A stretch of 64,000 nt of DNA from Candidatus Pacearchaeota archaeon (GCA_035404185.1 DAONGN010000001.1:377308-441307), one strand, 5' to 3'. Counted from the stretch's first letter, positions 1 to 8,672 are shown. Notes: generated from the sequence alone by a model not told the origin. Numbers and translations are program-made.

Positions 1-2
1 AT

Positions 3-1721
3 TCAATATTAATTGATGAAGCTAGAACGCCTTTGATTATCTCTGCTCCCGATGAAGAAGGATCAAAGTGGTATACCGAATTTTCAAAAATTATTCCTAG
101 ATTGAGCAAAGAAGAAGATTATGAAGTTGATGAAAAATTAAGAGCTGTTACTTTAACAGAAAAAGGAATTGATAAGATAGAAGGAATTTTAAATGTGGGA
201 AATATTTACGATGAGAGAGGAATAAAATATCTTCATCATATGGAGCAGGCCCTTAAAGCAGAAATACTTTTTAAAAAAGACAAAGACTATGTTATTAAAA
301 ATGGTGAAATTATCATTGTTGATGAATTTACAGGAAGAATGATGCCAGGAAGAAGATGGTCCGGTGGGCTTCATCAAGCGATAGAAGCCAAAGAAGGTGT
401 AAGGATTATGCCTGAATCAATAACTTTAGCCTCAATTACTTTCCAGAATTATTTTAGAATGTATGAAAAACTTGCTGGGATGACAGGAACCGCTGAAACA
501 TCAGCTGAAGAATTTGACAAGGTATATCACTTGGACGTTGTTGTTATTCCAACCAATAAAAACATCATTAGAAAAGATTTAGGAGATAAGGTTTACAAAA
601 CAGAAGAAGCTAAATTTAAAGCCGTAGCCGAAGAAGTTAAAGAGAAATACAAAATAGGTCAGCCAGTATTAGTTGGAACGACTTCGATTGAAAAAAATGA
701 ATATTTAGATAAATTATTATCAAGAGAAGGAATTCCTCATAAGGTTTTAAATGCTAAGCATCACGAAGAAGAAGGTGAGATTATTGCTCAAGCCGGAAGA
801 AAGGGTGGTGTTACTATTGCTACTAATATGGCAGGAAGAGGAGTCGATATATATTTAGGAGGAAAACCATCAACACCAGAAGAAAACGAAGAAGTTAAAA
901 AGTTAGGTGGTTTGCATGTTATCGGAACCGAGAGGCATGAAGCAAGAAGAATTGATAATCAATTAAGAGGAAGAGCTGGAAGACAAGGAGACCCAGGAAC
1001 AACTCAATTTTTTGTTTCTTTAGATGATGATGTTATCAGAATATTCGGAGGAGACAGAATAAAATCCTTAATGGAAAGATTTAATATTCCTGAAGACACT
1101 CCAATTGAAAATGGAATGATTTCTAAAAGCATTGAATCGGCTCAAGGAAAAATAGAAGGATTTAACTTTGATGCTAGAAAACATGTTTTGGAATATGACG
1201 ATGTTTTAAACAAACAAAGAGGAACAATTTATTCAAAAAGAGTTGAGATATTGGAGAAATCAGAAAAAGGAGAATTAAAAGAAGTAGTTTTGCCGTTATT
1301 GGAAAAATACAATTATTCTCAAGAAGATTACGAGAAGAAAGAAAAAGAGGTGGGAGCGGAAAATATGAGACAGATTGAAAAAATAGCCGGTTTAAGGGTG
1401 ATAGACAATCTTTGGATTGAGCATTTGGAAAACATGGAAAGCTTAAAGGATTCGGTTAGATTAAGAGCTTATGGCCAAAGAGATCCTCTAGTTGAGTACA
1501 AGAAGGAAGGATACAAGATGTTTAAGGAATTACTAGAGAACTATGAAAGAATGTTGGTAGAGAGTATTATGAGGGCATCAATTAAAGTAGAAAATACTCC
1601 CAATCAGATGCAAGCTGTTTCGGAAAACAGAGGAAACAGTGTTTCTAAATCAGAAGTTGGCAGAAATGATCCTTGTCCTTGCGGCAGTGGGAAGAAATAT
1701 AAGCATTGTTGCGGGAAGTAA
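3..1721 (+). CDS. secA: SecA preprotein translocase ATPase, 5' truncated by window edge
   Basis: SecA is the cytoplasmic ATPase motor that drives secretory proteins through SecYEG; secY lies at 45033. The reading frame is open at the window edge and begins inside the conserved segment SILIDEARTPLII, so about 572 C-terminal residues are visible. Seen in order: the DEAD-type motif, the preprotein cross-linking region, the second helicase domain with MAGRGVDI and QLRGRAGRQGDPG, the helical scaffold, and a C-terminal zinc SEC-C motif (CPCGSGKKYKHCC). The stretch between VLEYDDV and KEVGAENMRQIEK, which carries the helical wing domain, is about 55 residues shorter than in E. coli. The next gene starts 2 nt after the stop. 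Identity is certain; only the 5' end is missing. Confidence 0.97.
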   Translation, partial: SILIDEARTPLIISAPDEEGSKWYTEFSKIIPRLSKEEDYEVDEKLRAVTLTEKGIDKIEGILNVGNIYDERGIKYLHHMEQALKAEILFKKDKDYVIKNGEIIIVDEFTGRMMPGRRWSGGLHQAIEAKEGVRIMPESITLASITFQNYFRMYEKLAGMTGTAETSAEEFDKVYHLDVVVIPTNKNIIRKDLGDKVYKTEEAKFKAVAEEVKEKYKIGQPVLVGTTSIEKNEYLDKLLSREGIPHKVLNAKHHEEEGEIIAQAGRKGGVTIATNMAGRGVDIYLGGKPSTPEENEEVKKLGGLHVIGTERHEARRIDNQLRGRAGRQGDPGTTQFFVSLDDDVIRIFGGDRIKSLMERFNIPEDTPIENGMISKSIESAQGKIEGFNFDARKHVLEYDDVLNKQRGTIYSKRVEILEKSEKGELKEVVLPLLEKYNYSQEDYEKKEKEVGAENMRQIEKIAGLRVIDNLWIEHLENMESLKDSVRLRAYGQRDPLVEYKKEGYKMFKELLENYERMLVESIMRASIKVENTPNQMQAVSENRGNSVSKSEVGRNDPCPCGSGKKYKHCCGK

Positions 1722-1722
1722 T

Positions 1723-2385
1723 ATGAAAATAAATAACAAAATAATTGAAGAGATTAAAAAGATAGCCAAAGGTTATTTTGTTGGTGCTAGTAGTTGTCAT
1801 GACTGGACTCATATTGAAAGGGTTTATAATCTAGCTATTAAAATTGCTAAAAAAGAGGGAGCAAATATTGATATTGTGAAGGCATCTGTCTATCTTCATG
1901 ATATTGGGCGTAAGGAAGAGATGAATAAAAAAGGGAAGATTTGTCATGCTGAAATAGGCTCTAAATTGGCTGAACAAATTTTATCAAAATTTAATTTAAA
2001 TGATGATATCATTGAAAATATAAAGCACTGTATTCTTTCTCATAGATATAGGAATGACTGTAAACCAGAAACAATCGAGGCTAAGGTTTTATTTGACGCC
2101 GATAAACTTGATTCTATTGGTGCAGTTGGAGTGGCGAGAGACTTTCTTTTTGCTGGATATTATGGAGGGCTTCTCTATGTTGGTAATGAGAAACAGGTTG
2201 CAGAAAATGCAAGAGACTATGCTTATACCAAAAAGGACACAGCATTATTAGAATATTATTACAAATTAAGAAAAGTTAAGTCAGGAATGTTAACTAAAAC
2301 AGGAAAAGAAATTGCCGAAGATAGACACGAATATATGGCAAACTTTTTTAAGAGATTTGATTTAGAAGTAAAGGGTAAATTGTAG
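1723..2385 (+). CDS. HD-domain phosphohydrolase (YedJ-like)
   Basis: Predicted soluble metal-dependent phosphohydrolase of the HD superfamily, 220 aa. Visible metal-ligand motifs are HDWTH (residues 26-30), the HD pair at 59-60, a His in CHAEIG near 75, and DADKLD near 125-130. This pattern matches the small bacterial YedJ-type HD proteins, whose substrate is not settled. The ATG at 1723 is chosen, 2 nt after the secA stop; a longer frame starting at 1639 would lie inside secA and add a sequence unrelated to the HD fold. It is probably co-transcribed with secA, but nothing ties it functionally to secretion. Confidence 0.85.
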   Translation: MKINNKIIEEIKKIAKGYFVGASSCHDWTHIERVYNLAIKIAKKEGANIDIVKASVYLHDIGRKEEMNKKGKICHAEIGSKLAEQILSKFNLNDDIIENIKHCILSHRYRNDCKPETIEAKVLFDADKLDSIGAVGVARDFLFAGYYGGLLYVGNEKQVAENARDYAYTKKDTALLEYYYKLRKVKSGMLTKTGKEIAEDRHEYMANFFKRFDLEVKGKL

Positions 2386-2394
2386 TATAAAAAA

Positions 2395-2844
2395 ATGATG
2401 TTTGAAGAATTTTTGTTAAAAGCAAAAATTAATACATACGCTAGCAACGGAGAAAATGAAGAAAAGATACTAGAAGATGGTAGCAAGGAGTTAGTCTATA
2501 AAAATAATGAATGGGAATATAGGGATAGATATTTTGGATTCAATCCGTTTATCGGAGAAGAAATTATTTTTAAGGATAGTAAAATTTTTTGGGGCATGAA
2601 TTATTATGGTAGAATTATTTCTGATAAAGTTGAAACAGAACAGATTTACCAATTTCTTAAAAAGTCTCTACGATTAGCAAAAATAGAATACCCATTTAGA
2701 GGGCCTATTGATTTTCAGGAGAATAATTGGATTTATAAAAATAAAATTAATGGTATAGCAAATAATTTTACTGGAAAAGAATCAATCTATTTTAAACAAG
2801 AGAAGGTTTATGAATTAATATATCATGGTGGTATTATTAAATAA
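2395..2844 (+). CDS. DUF5680 family protein
   Basis: A 149-aa soluble protein of unknown function. The central block with YRDRYFGFNPFIGEE, followed by IFWGMNYYG, is the signature I associate with the DUF5680 family, where an aromatic-rich beta core recurs. There is no signal peptide or membrane helix. It follows the HD gene by 9 nt and precedes the DUF3850 gene by 9 nt, so these probably form the tail of a secA operon ending at the hairpin at 3134. No catalytic residues can be proposed. Family assignment is from memory of the consensus, without a profile search. Confidence 0.7.
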   Translation: MMFEEFLLKAKINTYASNGENEEKILEDGSKELVYKNNEWEYRDRYFGFNPFIGEEIIFKDSKIFWGMNYYGRIISDKVETEQIYQFLKKSLRLAKIEYPFRGPIDFQENNWIYKNKINGIANNFTGKESIYFKQEKVYELIYHGGIIK

Positions 2845-2853
2845 TACTAAGAT

Positions 2854-3132
2854 ATGGCTATAATCAAAAAGAAAATTCCTCCAGATTTCTATGACTTAGT
2901 TAATTCCAACAAAAAGAATTTTGAATTGAGATTAAATGAATTCGAAGTCAAAGAAGGAGACACTCTTATTCTTGAAGAATGGGATCCTAAAACAAAGGAA
3001 TACACCGGAAGAATAATAGAAAGAGAGGTCGGATATGTTTTAAAATTTAAATTAAACGATTTCGGACAAGAAGAATTGATAAGAGAGAAGGGATTAGTAG
3101 TTTTTTCTTTAAAAAACAAGAAGATTGAATAG
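2854..3132 (+). CDS. ASCH/PUA-like DUF3850 protein
   Basis: A 92-aa protein with the ASCH/PUA-like fold of DUF3850. Seen: KKKIPPDFYDLVNSNKKNFELRLNEF near the N-terminus, then the GDTLILEEWD and YTGRIIEREVGYVL strands that are typical of the family. ASCH domains are thought to bind RNA or modified nucleotides, but the target here is unknown. It is the last gene before a terminator at 3134. Length is normal for a single-domain ASCH protein. Confidence 0.8.
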   Translation: MAIIKKKIPPDFYDLVNSNKKNFELRLNEFEVKEGDTLILEEWDPKTKEYTGRIIEREVGYVLKFKLNDFGQEELIREKGLVVFSLKNKKIE

Positions 3133-3133
3133 G

Positions 3134-3160
3134 AACAGTATTATATGATATACTGTTTTT
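3134..3160 (+). terminator. Intrinsic terminator after DUF3850 gene
   Basis: An 8-bp stem (AACAGTAT 3134-3141 with ATACTGTT 3150-3157), an 8-nt loop and a U-tract. It closes the secA-HD-DUF5680-DUF3850 run. Confidence 0.75.
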
Positions 3161-3186
3161 AGTTCACAAAAAGGAGCGTGAAATAT

Positions 3187-3528
3187 ATGGACGAGTTTAT
3201 AGATTTCATTTCCAAGTTTTCTTTATTACTTAGAGAAAGCTTAAATCAATTGCAAGAACAATTACAAGAAGAACAACAAGGAAAGTTTGAAGCCAATTAT
3301 TTTATAAGAATCGGAAAATGTAATGGCTGCTGCTTTTCTTGTCTCAACCTTTGTAAATCTTTTGAAAAACTTGTTTTTTGTAGCAACTGTATGGCTATAA
3401 GTTGTTATAACAACAGACGCTTCGAAGATTTGAATCATATATGCAATCAGGATTGTTTCAATTGTAAGAATACTGGCTGTGTCAATCATTTAAAATTTAA
3501 TATCAAAGAAATTAATAAATACATATAA
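3187..3528 (+). CDS. Cys-rich small protein, unknown function
   Basis: A 113-aa protein I do not recognise. About fourteen cysteines lie between residues ~40 and ~105 in CxxC, CC and CxxCxxC-like spacings, which suggests several bound zinc ions or an Fe-S/redox role. The N-terminus is helical and Gln/Glu-rich with no signal peptide. AAGGAG at 3171-3176 is a clear SD 10 nt before the ATG at 3187; a GTG at 3178 would be too close to it. Hairpin terminators lie on both sides, so it is a free-standing unit. This SD contrasts with the SD-poor starts of the neighbouring housekeeping genes. Confidence 0.65.
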   Translation: MDEFIDFISKFSLLLRESLNQLQEQLQEEQQGKFEANYFIRIGKCNGCCFSCLNLCKSFEKLVFCSNCMAISCYNNRRFEDLNHICNQDCFNCKNTGCVNHLKFNIKEINKYI

Positions 3529-3531
3529 TTT

Positions 3532-3556
3532 CAGTCCTTGTGGCTGTAATTTTTTT
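3532..3556 (+). terminator. Terminator between Cys-rich gene and typA promoter
   Basis: A 5-bp stem CAGTC/GGCTG (one G-U pair), loop CTTGT, then a U-rich tail. The tail runs into the TTGACA of the next promoter, so terminator and promoter overlap by about 2 nt. Confidence 0.55.
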
Positions 3557-3583
3557 GACAAAAAATCAAATCTATTCTATATA
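3555..3583 (+). promoter_or_regulatory. typA promoter
   Basis: Consensus -35 TTGACA (3555-3560), 17-nt spacer and -10 TATATA (3578-3583). Start of transcription is predicted near 3590, giving a leader of about 40 nt. Confidence 0.8.
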
Positions 3584-3604
3584 TAGTATATACGTAAAAA
3601 GCTT

Positions 3605-3626
3605 TCTGCTTCTTGGCAGATTTTTT
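3605..3626 (+). promoter_or_regulatory. Terminator-like hairpin in typA leader (candidate attenuator)
   Basis: Stem TCTGC (3605-3609) with GCAGA (3616-3620), loop TTCTTG, directly followed by six T (3621-3626). It lies between the typA promoter and its ATG, so a transcript from that promoter meets an intrinsic-terminator shape before the gene. Attenuation is inference; the geometry is seen. Confidence 0.55.
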
Positions 3627-3631
3627 AAATT

Positions 3632-5431
3632 ATGGAAATAAGAAACATAGCCATTATAGCCCACGTAGATCACGGTAAAACAACATTAACAGATGCTTTA
3701 ATGAGGCAGACTGGAGTGGCCGAAGAAGGGTTTACGATGGATACAAATGAATTAGAAAAAGAAAGAGGAATTACTATTTATTCAAAGAATGCCTCTGTTT
3801 TCTATAAAGATACTAAAATTAACATCGTGGATACTCCTGGACACGCTGATTTTGGTTCGGAAGTAGAACGTGTTTTGAGGTCAATCGATTCAGTTTTGTT
3901 GGTTGTTGATGCTCAGGAAGGTCCGATGCCTCAAACTAAATTTGTTTTGAAAAAATCACTGGAATTGGGATTGAAGCCAATCGTAGTAATCAATAAGATT
4001 GATAAGGCAGCGGCCAGACCAGAAGAAGTGAAAGAAATGGTTTTGGAATTATTCATGGATTTAGGAGCTAACGATGAACAGCTTGATTTCGAATACATCT
4101 ATGCTATCGGCAGAGACGGAATAGCTAAAAAAGAATTAACAGACGAATCAAAAGATTTAACTCCGTTATTGGATTTAATCTTGGAAAAAGTTCCGGCTGC
4201 CTCTTCTGAAGAATTGACTAATAAACCACTAAGAGCTCAGCCTTTTAATCTTGCTTATGATAATTTCTTGGGTAGATTGGCTGTTTGCAGAGTTTACGAA
4301 GGAAAGATCAAGAAAGGAGACGAAGTGTATATCAAAGGAATTAAAGAAGAAACCAGAAAAGGAAAGATTATTAAAATATATACTTTCTACGGATTAGACA
4401 GAAGAGATTCCGAAGAAGCTATTGCCGGAGATGTTATTATGATTGCCGGTATCGCCGATATCTTTATCGGAGAAACTATTTGCAGCAATCCGGACCAGGA
4501 AGCATTGCCGGTAATCAGCATTGATGAACCGACTATTTCTTTGAACTTTTTGGTTAATAATTCTCCTTTTGCCGGTCGTGACGGAAAGTATGTCACCAAC
4601 AGACAGATAAGGGAAAGATTGGAAAAAGAATTGGAAGTTAATGTGGGATTAAAAATAGATTTTTCTTCAACCGATTTCTATAAAGTGTACGGCAGAGGTG
4701 AATTGCATATTGCCATTCTTTTGGAGAAAATGAGAAGAGAAGGATTTGAGTTGCAAGTTTCTCAACCACAAGTAATTATTAAAGAAGAGAATGGAAAGAA
4801 ACTAGAACCTTTTGAAGAAGTTATTATTGATGTTCCCGATGATATGTCCGGTATTGTTATCGAAAAACTTTCTAAGAGAAAGGGAATTATGACAGAAATG
4901 AGGCCAGAACAAGGACACACTAGAATTGTTTTTGAGATGCCAACTAGAGGTCTATTGGGGTATAAGCCAGACTTTGTTATGGATACCCGCGGAGAGGGCA
5001 TTTTAGCCAGTCGAGTACTAGGTTTTAGACCATATGCTGGTGAAATTGAGACCAGAACTACTGGTTCCATGACTTCTATGGTTACTGGCAAATCTTCAGG
5101 ATTTTCTTTATGGGGCCTACAGGAAAGAGGAGTCTTGTATATTGGCCACGCTGAAGAAATTTATGAAGGAATGGTTATCGGAAATGTTTCTAAAGGAAAT
5201 GATTTGGCGGTTAATCCGACTAAAGGAAAAGAGCTTTCAAATATGAGAGCTTCTGGATCGGACGAAGCGATTAAATTAACTCCTCCAGTTAGAGTTTCTT
5301 TAGAGGGAGGATTGAGTATTATGAAAGATGATGAATATTTAGAAATCACTCCTAATAATATCCGTTTAAGAAAACAGTACTTATCTGAGATTGAAAGAAT
5401 TAGACAAAAGAGAAAAGAAAAAGAGACTTAA
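3632..5431 (+). CDS. typA: TypA/BipA ribosome-associated GTPase
   Basis: Translational GTPase of the EF-G-like TypA/BipA family, 599 aa, close to the usual ~605. It binds the ribosome and supports assembly or translation under stress and cold. Seen: P-loop AHVDHGKTT (residues 10-18), switch region ERGITI, DTPGH, NKID, then EF-G-like domains II, III and V and the TypA-specific C-terminus with [23 protein letters not shown] split across its fold. It is transcribed alone from the promoter at 3555 and ends in a hairpin that contains its stop codon. The leader hairpin at 3605 suggests control of read-through. Confidence 0.97.
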   Translation: MEIRNIAIIAHVDHGKTTLTDALMRQTGVAEEGFTMDTNELEKERGITIYSKNASVFYKDTKINIVDTPGHADFGSEVERVLRSIDSVLLVVDAQEGPMPQTKFVLKKSLELGLKPIVVINKIDKAAARPEEVKEMVLELFMDLGANDEQLDFEYIYAIGRDGIAKKELTDESKDLTPLLDLILEKVPAASSEELTNKPLRAQPFNLAYDNFLGRLAVCRVYEGKIKKGDEVYIKGIKEETRKGKIIKIYTFYGLDRRDSEEAIAGDVIMIAGIADIFIGETICSNPDQEALPVISIDEPTISLNFLVNNSPFAGRDGKYVTNRQIRERLEKELEVNVGLKIDFSSTDFYKVYGRGELHIAILLEKMRREGFELQVSQPQVIIKEENGKKLEPFEEVIIDVPDDMSGIVIEKLSKRKGIMTEMRPEQGHTRIVFEMPTRGLLGYKPDFVMDTRGEGILASRVLGFRPYAGEIETRTTGSMTSMVTGKSSGFSLWGLQERGVLYIGHAEEIYEGMVIGNVSKGNDLAVNPTKGKELSNMRASGSDEAIKLTPPVRVSLEGGLSIMKDDEYLEITPNNIRLRKQYLSEIERIRQKRKEKET

Positions 5432-5444
5432 TAGTCTCTTTTTT
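5422..5444 (+). terminator. typA terminator with stop codon in the loop
   Basis: Perfect 7-bp stem AGAGACT (5422-5428) / AGTCTCT (5433-5439), loop TAAT holding the typA stop TAA (5429-5431), then T-run. It can also act on the minus strand for the converging gene ending at 5447. Confidence 0.85.
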
Positions 5445-5446
5445 GA

Positions 5447-5875
5447 TTAATCAATAACAATAAAGTTAACTTCGTGTCCGTGAGGGTCGAGCATTTGCGC
5501 CCATATTTTTACAACCGACATGTCAGGGAATTCTTTTTTAATTATTTCCGCCACTTTTTTCATGTCTTCGGTCTGTTTATTTTTTTCCTCTTCTTCAGAA
5601 TTGAATTGATAGGAATTCTTGTATGCTCCGCAGTCGCTGTGGTGAATGAGAATAACTTTTCTCGCTTCATGAAGATCGTGAGATATTTTAATCTGATTTA
5701 AAAGATAATTTTTTAAAATTTCATTATCGTCGGCGATTCCTTTCCCAGCTCCGGCGACGGAAGCAATATCGCAGTCTCCAATGCCGTAATTGTCGTCAAT
5801 GAATTTCATTGTTTCGGCGATTAGCCTGAAATCAATACAGTGGAAGATAATAGTTGAACAGGTATGTTTGCTCAT
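5447..5875 (-). CDS. Short beta-carbonic-anhydrase-like protein
   Basis: A 142-aa protein with the core of the beta-carbonic anhydrase fold, which interconverts CO2 and bicarbonate with a zinc ion. Expected zinc ligands are present: Cys13 in HCIDFR with the Asp15-Arg17 pair, and His79 and Cys82 in HHSDCGAY. Canonical enzymes are about 200 residues; this one is short and ends soon after WAQMLDPHGHEVNFI, as in many uncharacterised relatives. Activity as a carbonic anhydrase is therefore plausible but not assured. It converges on typA. Confidence 0.7.
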   Translation of the reverse strand: MSKHTCSTIIFHCIDFRLIAETMKFIDDNYGIGDCDIASVAGAGKGIADDNEILKNYLLNQIKISHDLHEARKVILIHHSDCGAYKNSYQFNSEEEEKNKQTEDMKKVAEIIKKEFPDMSVVKIWAQMLDPHGHEVNFIVID

Positions 5876-5925
5876 GTTTTTCTTCTCGATTAATTTGTTT
5901 ATAATAACTATATATCTTATTGCCG

Positions 5926-6582
5926 TTATTTTGGCAAGAAGGCTAAATATTTGTAAATAGTGTAGAAATGAAAAGCGGTTCCTAAAAGAACGAGGATATG
6001 GAATATTTCATGAAAACCGAATCCTTTTGAAATGTTCGGTTTTTTCATGGCATAGATTACCGCTCCGACGGTATAAAATATTCCTCCGATCAAAAGCCAG
6101 ATGATTGTATCAAGATTGGTGGCTTTAAATAAAGGGTAAATAACAATTATTACCAGCCAGCTCATTAATAGATAAAGAGAGGTGGCGAACCAGCGGGGAA
6201 CTTTAGTCCAGAATGATTTAAAGAAGACGGTTGAAATCCCAGCGGCTGCCAATATCCAAATTGTTATTAAAATTGATATTCCCATTATTCCTTTTAGGGC
6301 AATCAAGCAAAAAGGAGTGTATGTTCCGGCAATCAGAATGTATATCATAGCGTGGTCTATTTTTCTGAAGACATCAACTTCTTCGGGAGAGTGTCCGAAG
6401 AGATGGTAAATAGCACTCGAGGTGTATAGGAAAATCATGCTTCCTCCGAAAATAAAAAAAGAAACTATTTTTGTTAAATCATTTTGCTTGTAGGCGGAAT
6501 AAAGAAGGAAAATAGTTCCGACTAAAGAAAGAATTGCTCCGATTAAGTGACTTATTCCGCTGATTGGGTCTTTGATTTTCAT
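5926..6582 (-). CDS. Hemolysin III / PAQR-family membrane protein
   Basis: A 218-aa seven-helix membrane protein of the hemolysin III (YqfA/PAQR) family. Metal-site motifs are seen: SAIYHLFGHS after helix 2, a DHAMIY segment, and FGFHEIFHILV near the C-terminus; the family shares a zinc-hydrolase-like site, with uncertain function in bacteria. The ATG at 6582 is chosen because it gives the usual family length; an upstream in-frame start would overlap the divergent gene at 6665. The gene is divergent from the orphan at 6665. Confidence 0.85.
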   Translation of the reverse strand: MKIKDPISGISHLIGAILSLVGTIFLLYSAYKQNDLTKIVSFFIFGGSMIFLYTSSAIYHLFGHSPEEVDVFRKIDHAMIYILIAGTYTPFCLIALKGIMGISILITIWILAAAGISTVFFKSFWTKVPRWFATSLYLLMSWLVIIVIYPLFKATNLDTIIWLLIGGIFYTVGAVIYAMKKPNISKGFGFHEIFHILVLLGTAFHFYTIYKYLAFLPK

Positions 6583-6664
6583 GTTGTTAATTTTATAGTT
6601 TTGTGATATATCAATGGTAGCATTTTTTATAATATTTTTCACTAGAGTACTAAGGGAGGTTAGA

Positions 6665-7201
6665 ATGATTGCAAAATTGTTATCACGATTAGGATGGAAA
6701 AGAGAAAAGACCTTAGCTGACCACATTGAAAGGCAGCTTAGATGCTTTGATTATTCTCCTCAGCTGGAAATCGTCAAAATGGATCTTAATTGCGAAAGAA
6801 GGATTTATCTTTCTGACGGAAGACATAGTTATCCCAAGAATCCGACGATGTACGTTCTTAATACCCGTACAGAATCTTCACCTTGGTATGACGACGAAAT
6901 AATGGCAATCATGGTTGCTATGAGATGGGTTCGTCGGAGAGCTCAAAGCGGAGACGATAAGCCGCAACCGTTTCCTTACATCATCGATCCGGGTGTTTAC
7001 AAATGGATGGATTCACTGCTTTTCAATTCATGGGATGAATACGAAGCAGATGCTGAAGTTGTCGGAAGGATAGCAGCAGAAATGAAGTCATCAGGACGGT
7101 TTTCGAATAAAGAGATAGCCGAGATTGCGAGAATGCCTGCAGAGGAAATTATGAAAAAAGTTGGATTGGAAATATTCCAATCGCCATTTTTTAACAAATA
7201 A
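6665..7201 (+). CDS. Orphan 178-aa protein with strong SD, unknown function
   Basis: I do not recognise this protein. It is soluble, basic at the N-terminus, with an RIYLSDGRHSYP segment, an aromatic MYVLNTRTESSPWYDDE block and a C-terminal helical part whose FSNKEIAEIARMPAEEI resembles a small helix-turn-helix or adaptor region. The start at 6665 is fixed by the strong SD AAGGGAGG about 6 nt upstream; further upstream in-frame starts have none. Codon use is less A/T-biased than the neighbours. It stands alone between a divergent gene and a terminator overlapping its stop, features shared with other orphans in this window. Confidence 0.7.
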   Translation: MIAKLLSRLGWKREKTLADHIERQLRCFDYSPQLEIVKMDLNCERRIYLSDGRHSYPKNPTMYVLNTRTESSPWYDDEIMAIMVAMRWVRRRAQSGDDKPQPFPYIIDPGVYKWMDSLLFNSWDEYEADAEVVGRIAAEMKSSGRFSNKEIAEIARMPAEEIMKKVGLEIFQSPFFNK

Positions 7202-7221
7202 GGACGAAACCTTATTTTTTT
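7197..7221 (+). terminator. Terminator overlapping the stop of the 6665 gene
   Basis: Stem AATAAGG (7197-7203) / CCTTATT (7210-7216), loop ACGAAA, then T-run. The stop codon TAA (7199-7201) lies in the 5' arm. Confidence 0.85.
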
Positions 7222-7335
7222 GTAAATTGACAAAATTAATAGGAAAACAAAGAAGCCGATGATTCGACTAAGATGACTGCCATCCATGAATCTTCTTTCG
7301 GGGCGAGGCTGAGAGCGCAGGTTTAGTTTCCCGAT

Positions 7336-7473
7336 ATGGAACTTTTTCCCAGTGTTGAAGTTAAAAACATTGGCAATTTTAGAAACAGCGTCTTTCAATT
7401 ACTTGAAGAAGGTAGTCGAAGCGATGCAAAATACATCGCTCAAACATTGACAAATTTAAAAATAGAAATATAA
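7336..7473 (+). CDS. Putative 45-aa small protein
   Basis: A small open frame starting MELFPSVEVKNIGNF and ending QTLTNLKIEI. Its stop lies in the 5' arm of a strong plus-strand terminator at 7470, just as the upstream orphan ends in one, which supports a real transcript. The same frame is open upstream for about 26 codons and broken by a single TAG at 7324-7326, so it could also be the remnant of a longer gene. No SD is evident before 7336. Function unknown; coding status uncertain. Confidence 0.4.
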   Translation: MELFPSVEVKNIGNFRNSVFQLLEEGSRSDAKYIAQTLTNLKIEI

Positions 7474-7493
7474 GGATTGCTCCTTATTTTTTT
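7470..7493 (+). terminator. Shared terminator of small ORF and converging GH3 gene
   Basis: Perfect 7-bp stem ATAAGGA (7470-7476) / TCCTTAT (7481-7487), loop TTGC, T-run to 7493. The stop codons of both converging frames (7471-7473 plus, 7484-7486 minus) sit inside the stem arms. Confidence 0.85.
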
Positions 7494-8617
7494 ATTCCGT
7501 ATTTTTCTTTTAAAGCTTGGATTCGATTATAAGAATCGTTGATTTGTTCGATAGATATTTTTCCATCCTTCACGGCTTTTAAGATAATATCAACAGCATC
7601 GTAGGGAGCTTTTTCGTCGTAGGTTTTTCCATTATTAGAAATAATCAATATATCACAGCCAGCATTAATGGCTTTGATGATTGCTTCGTCGTATCCGTAA
7701 TTATCAACAATGGCTCCCATTTGCATATCATCAGAAACGACAATACCAGTGAATTTCAATTGGTCTCTTAAAATATTTTTAATAAACAGGGGAGATAGTG
7801 TTGCGGGGTAATTTGGATCAACATTTGTATTGACAATATGGGCGGTCATAACCATATCAGAATATCCGTTTTCAATTAGTTTCTGATAGGGAATCAGTTC
7901 GTCTTGTTGATAAGTATTAGTCACATCAACTATTCCTAAATGAGAATCAGAGGTGGAACTGCCGTGGCCGGGAAAATGTTTGATGGCGGTAATGATATTA
8001 TTTTGATGAAGTCCGGTAATAAAGCTTGAAGCGTGTTCGTAAACTTTAATCGGGTCGGCACTAAAAGACCTTTCCAAATATCCTATCACTGGATTTTCTG
8101 GATTAACGTTAACATCAACATCAGGTGCAAAATCCATATTAAATCCAAGAGCTTTTAATTGTTGGCCTAAAATGTTAGCCTGATTTTTTGTTTCTTCTGT
8201 GGTTCCTTTCCCCAATTCTTCAGCTGAGGGAATGTTGGTGAATCCGTATTTTGTTTTCAATCTGTTTATATATCCTCCCTCTGCATCAATCGAAACAAAA
8301 AGAGGAGTAGGTGAATATCTGTTCAAATCTTCTATTAGTTTTTTTGTCTGATTGTAGTCAACAATATTTCTAGGAAATTCTCCCGAAGGATTATCTTTGT
8401 CAAAAAGAATTACTCCTCCAATATTTAGAATGTTTATCGCTTTGGAAATATATGATGTTCGGTCAATTTCAGTTCCGCGGAATCCGATAATCAGCATCTG
8501 TCCGACTTTTTGTTTTAATTCGTAATCTTGATTCCGATCTTCATAGTAGATGTATCCCAAATAAGTAATTATAAAAAGAAGAACGGCAATTAAGCTTATT
8601 TTTAGTATTCTATGCAT
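7484..8617 (-). CDS. Membrane-anchored GH3 beta-N-acetylhexosaminidase (NagZ-like)
   Basis: A 377-aa glycoside hydrolase family 3 enzyme. An N-terminal membrane helix (about residues 6-25, LKISLIAVLLFIITYLGYI) places the catalytic domain outside the membrane, unlike cytoplasmic NagZ. Seen: VGQMLIIGFRG, the substrate-binding ISIDAEGG-like segment, the NagZ signature KHFPGHGSSTSDSH with its catalytic His-Asp dyad, and VVSDDMQMGAI holding the nucleophile Asp. Likely acts on N-acetylglucosamine in peptidoglycan or external glycans, either for wall remodelling or nutrient release. It has its own start region and converges on the small ORF at 7336. Confidence 0.88.
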   Translation of the reverse strand: MHRILKISLIAVLLFIITYLGYIYYEDRNQDYELKQKVGQMLIIGFRGTEIDRTSYISKAINILNIGGVILFDKDNPSGEFPRNIVDYNQTKKLIEDLNRYSPTPLFVSIDAEGGYINRLKTKYGFTNIPSAEELGKGTTEETKNQANILGQQLKALGFNMDFAPDVDVNVNPENPVIGYLERSFSADPIKVYEHASSFITGLHQNNIITAIKHFPGHGSSTSDSHLGIVDVTNTYQQDELIPYQKLIENGYSDMVMTAHIVNTNVDPNYPATLSPLFIKNILRDQLKFTGIVVSDDMQMGAIVDNYGYDEAIIKAINAGCDILIISNNGKTYDEKAPYDAVDIILKAVKDGKISIEQINDSYNRIQALKEKYGIKK

Positions 8618-8672
8618 GGTTTTTAAATAATATTATGTTATAATTATAGCATATAATAAAAGAACAAAAAAT

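Noticed and set aside
1639-1722. Extended start for the HD protein inside secA
   Set aside because: The added residues overlap the SecA C-terminus and are unrelated to the HD family; ATG 1723 fits the family.
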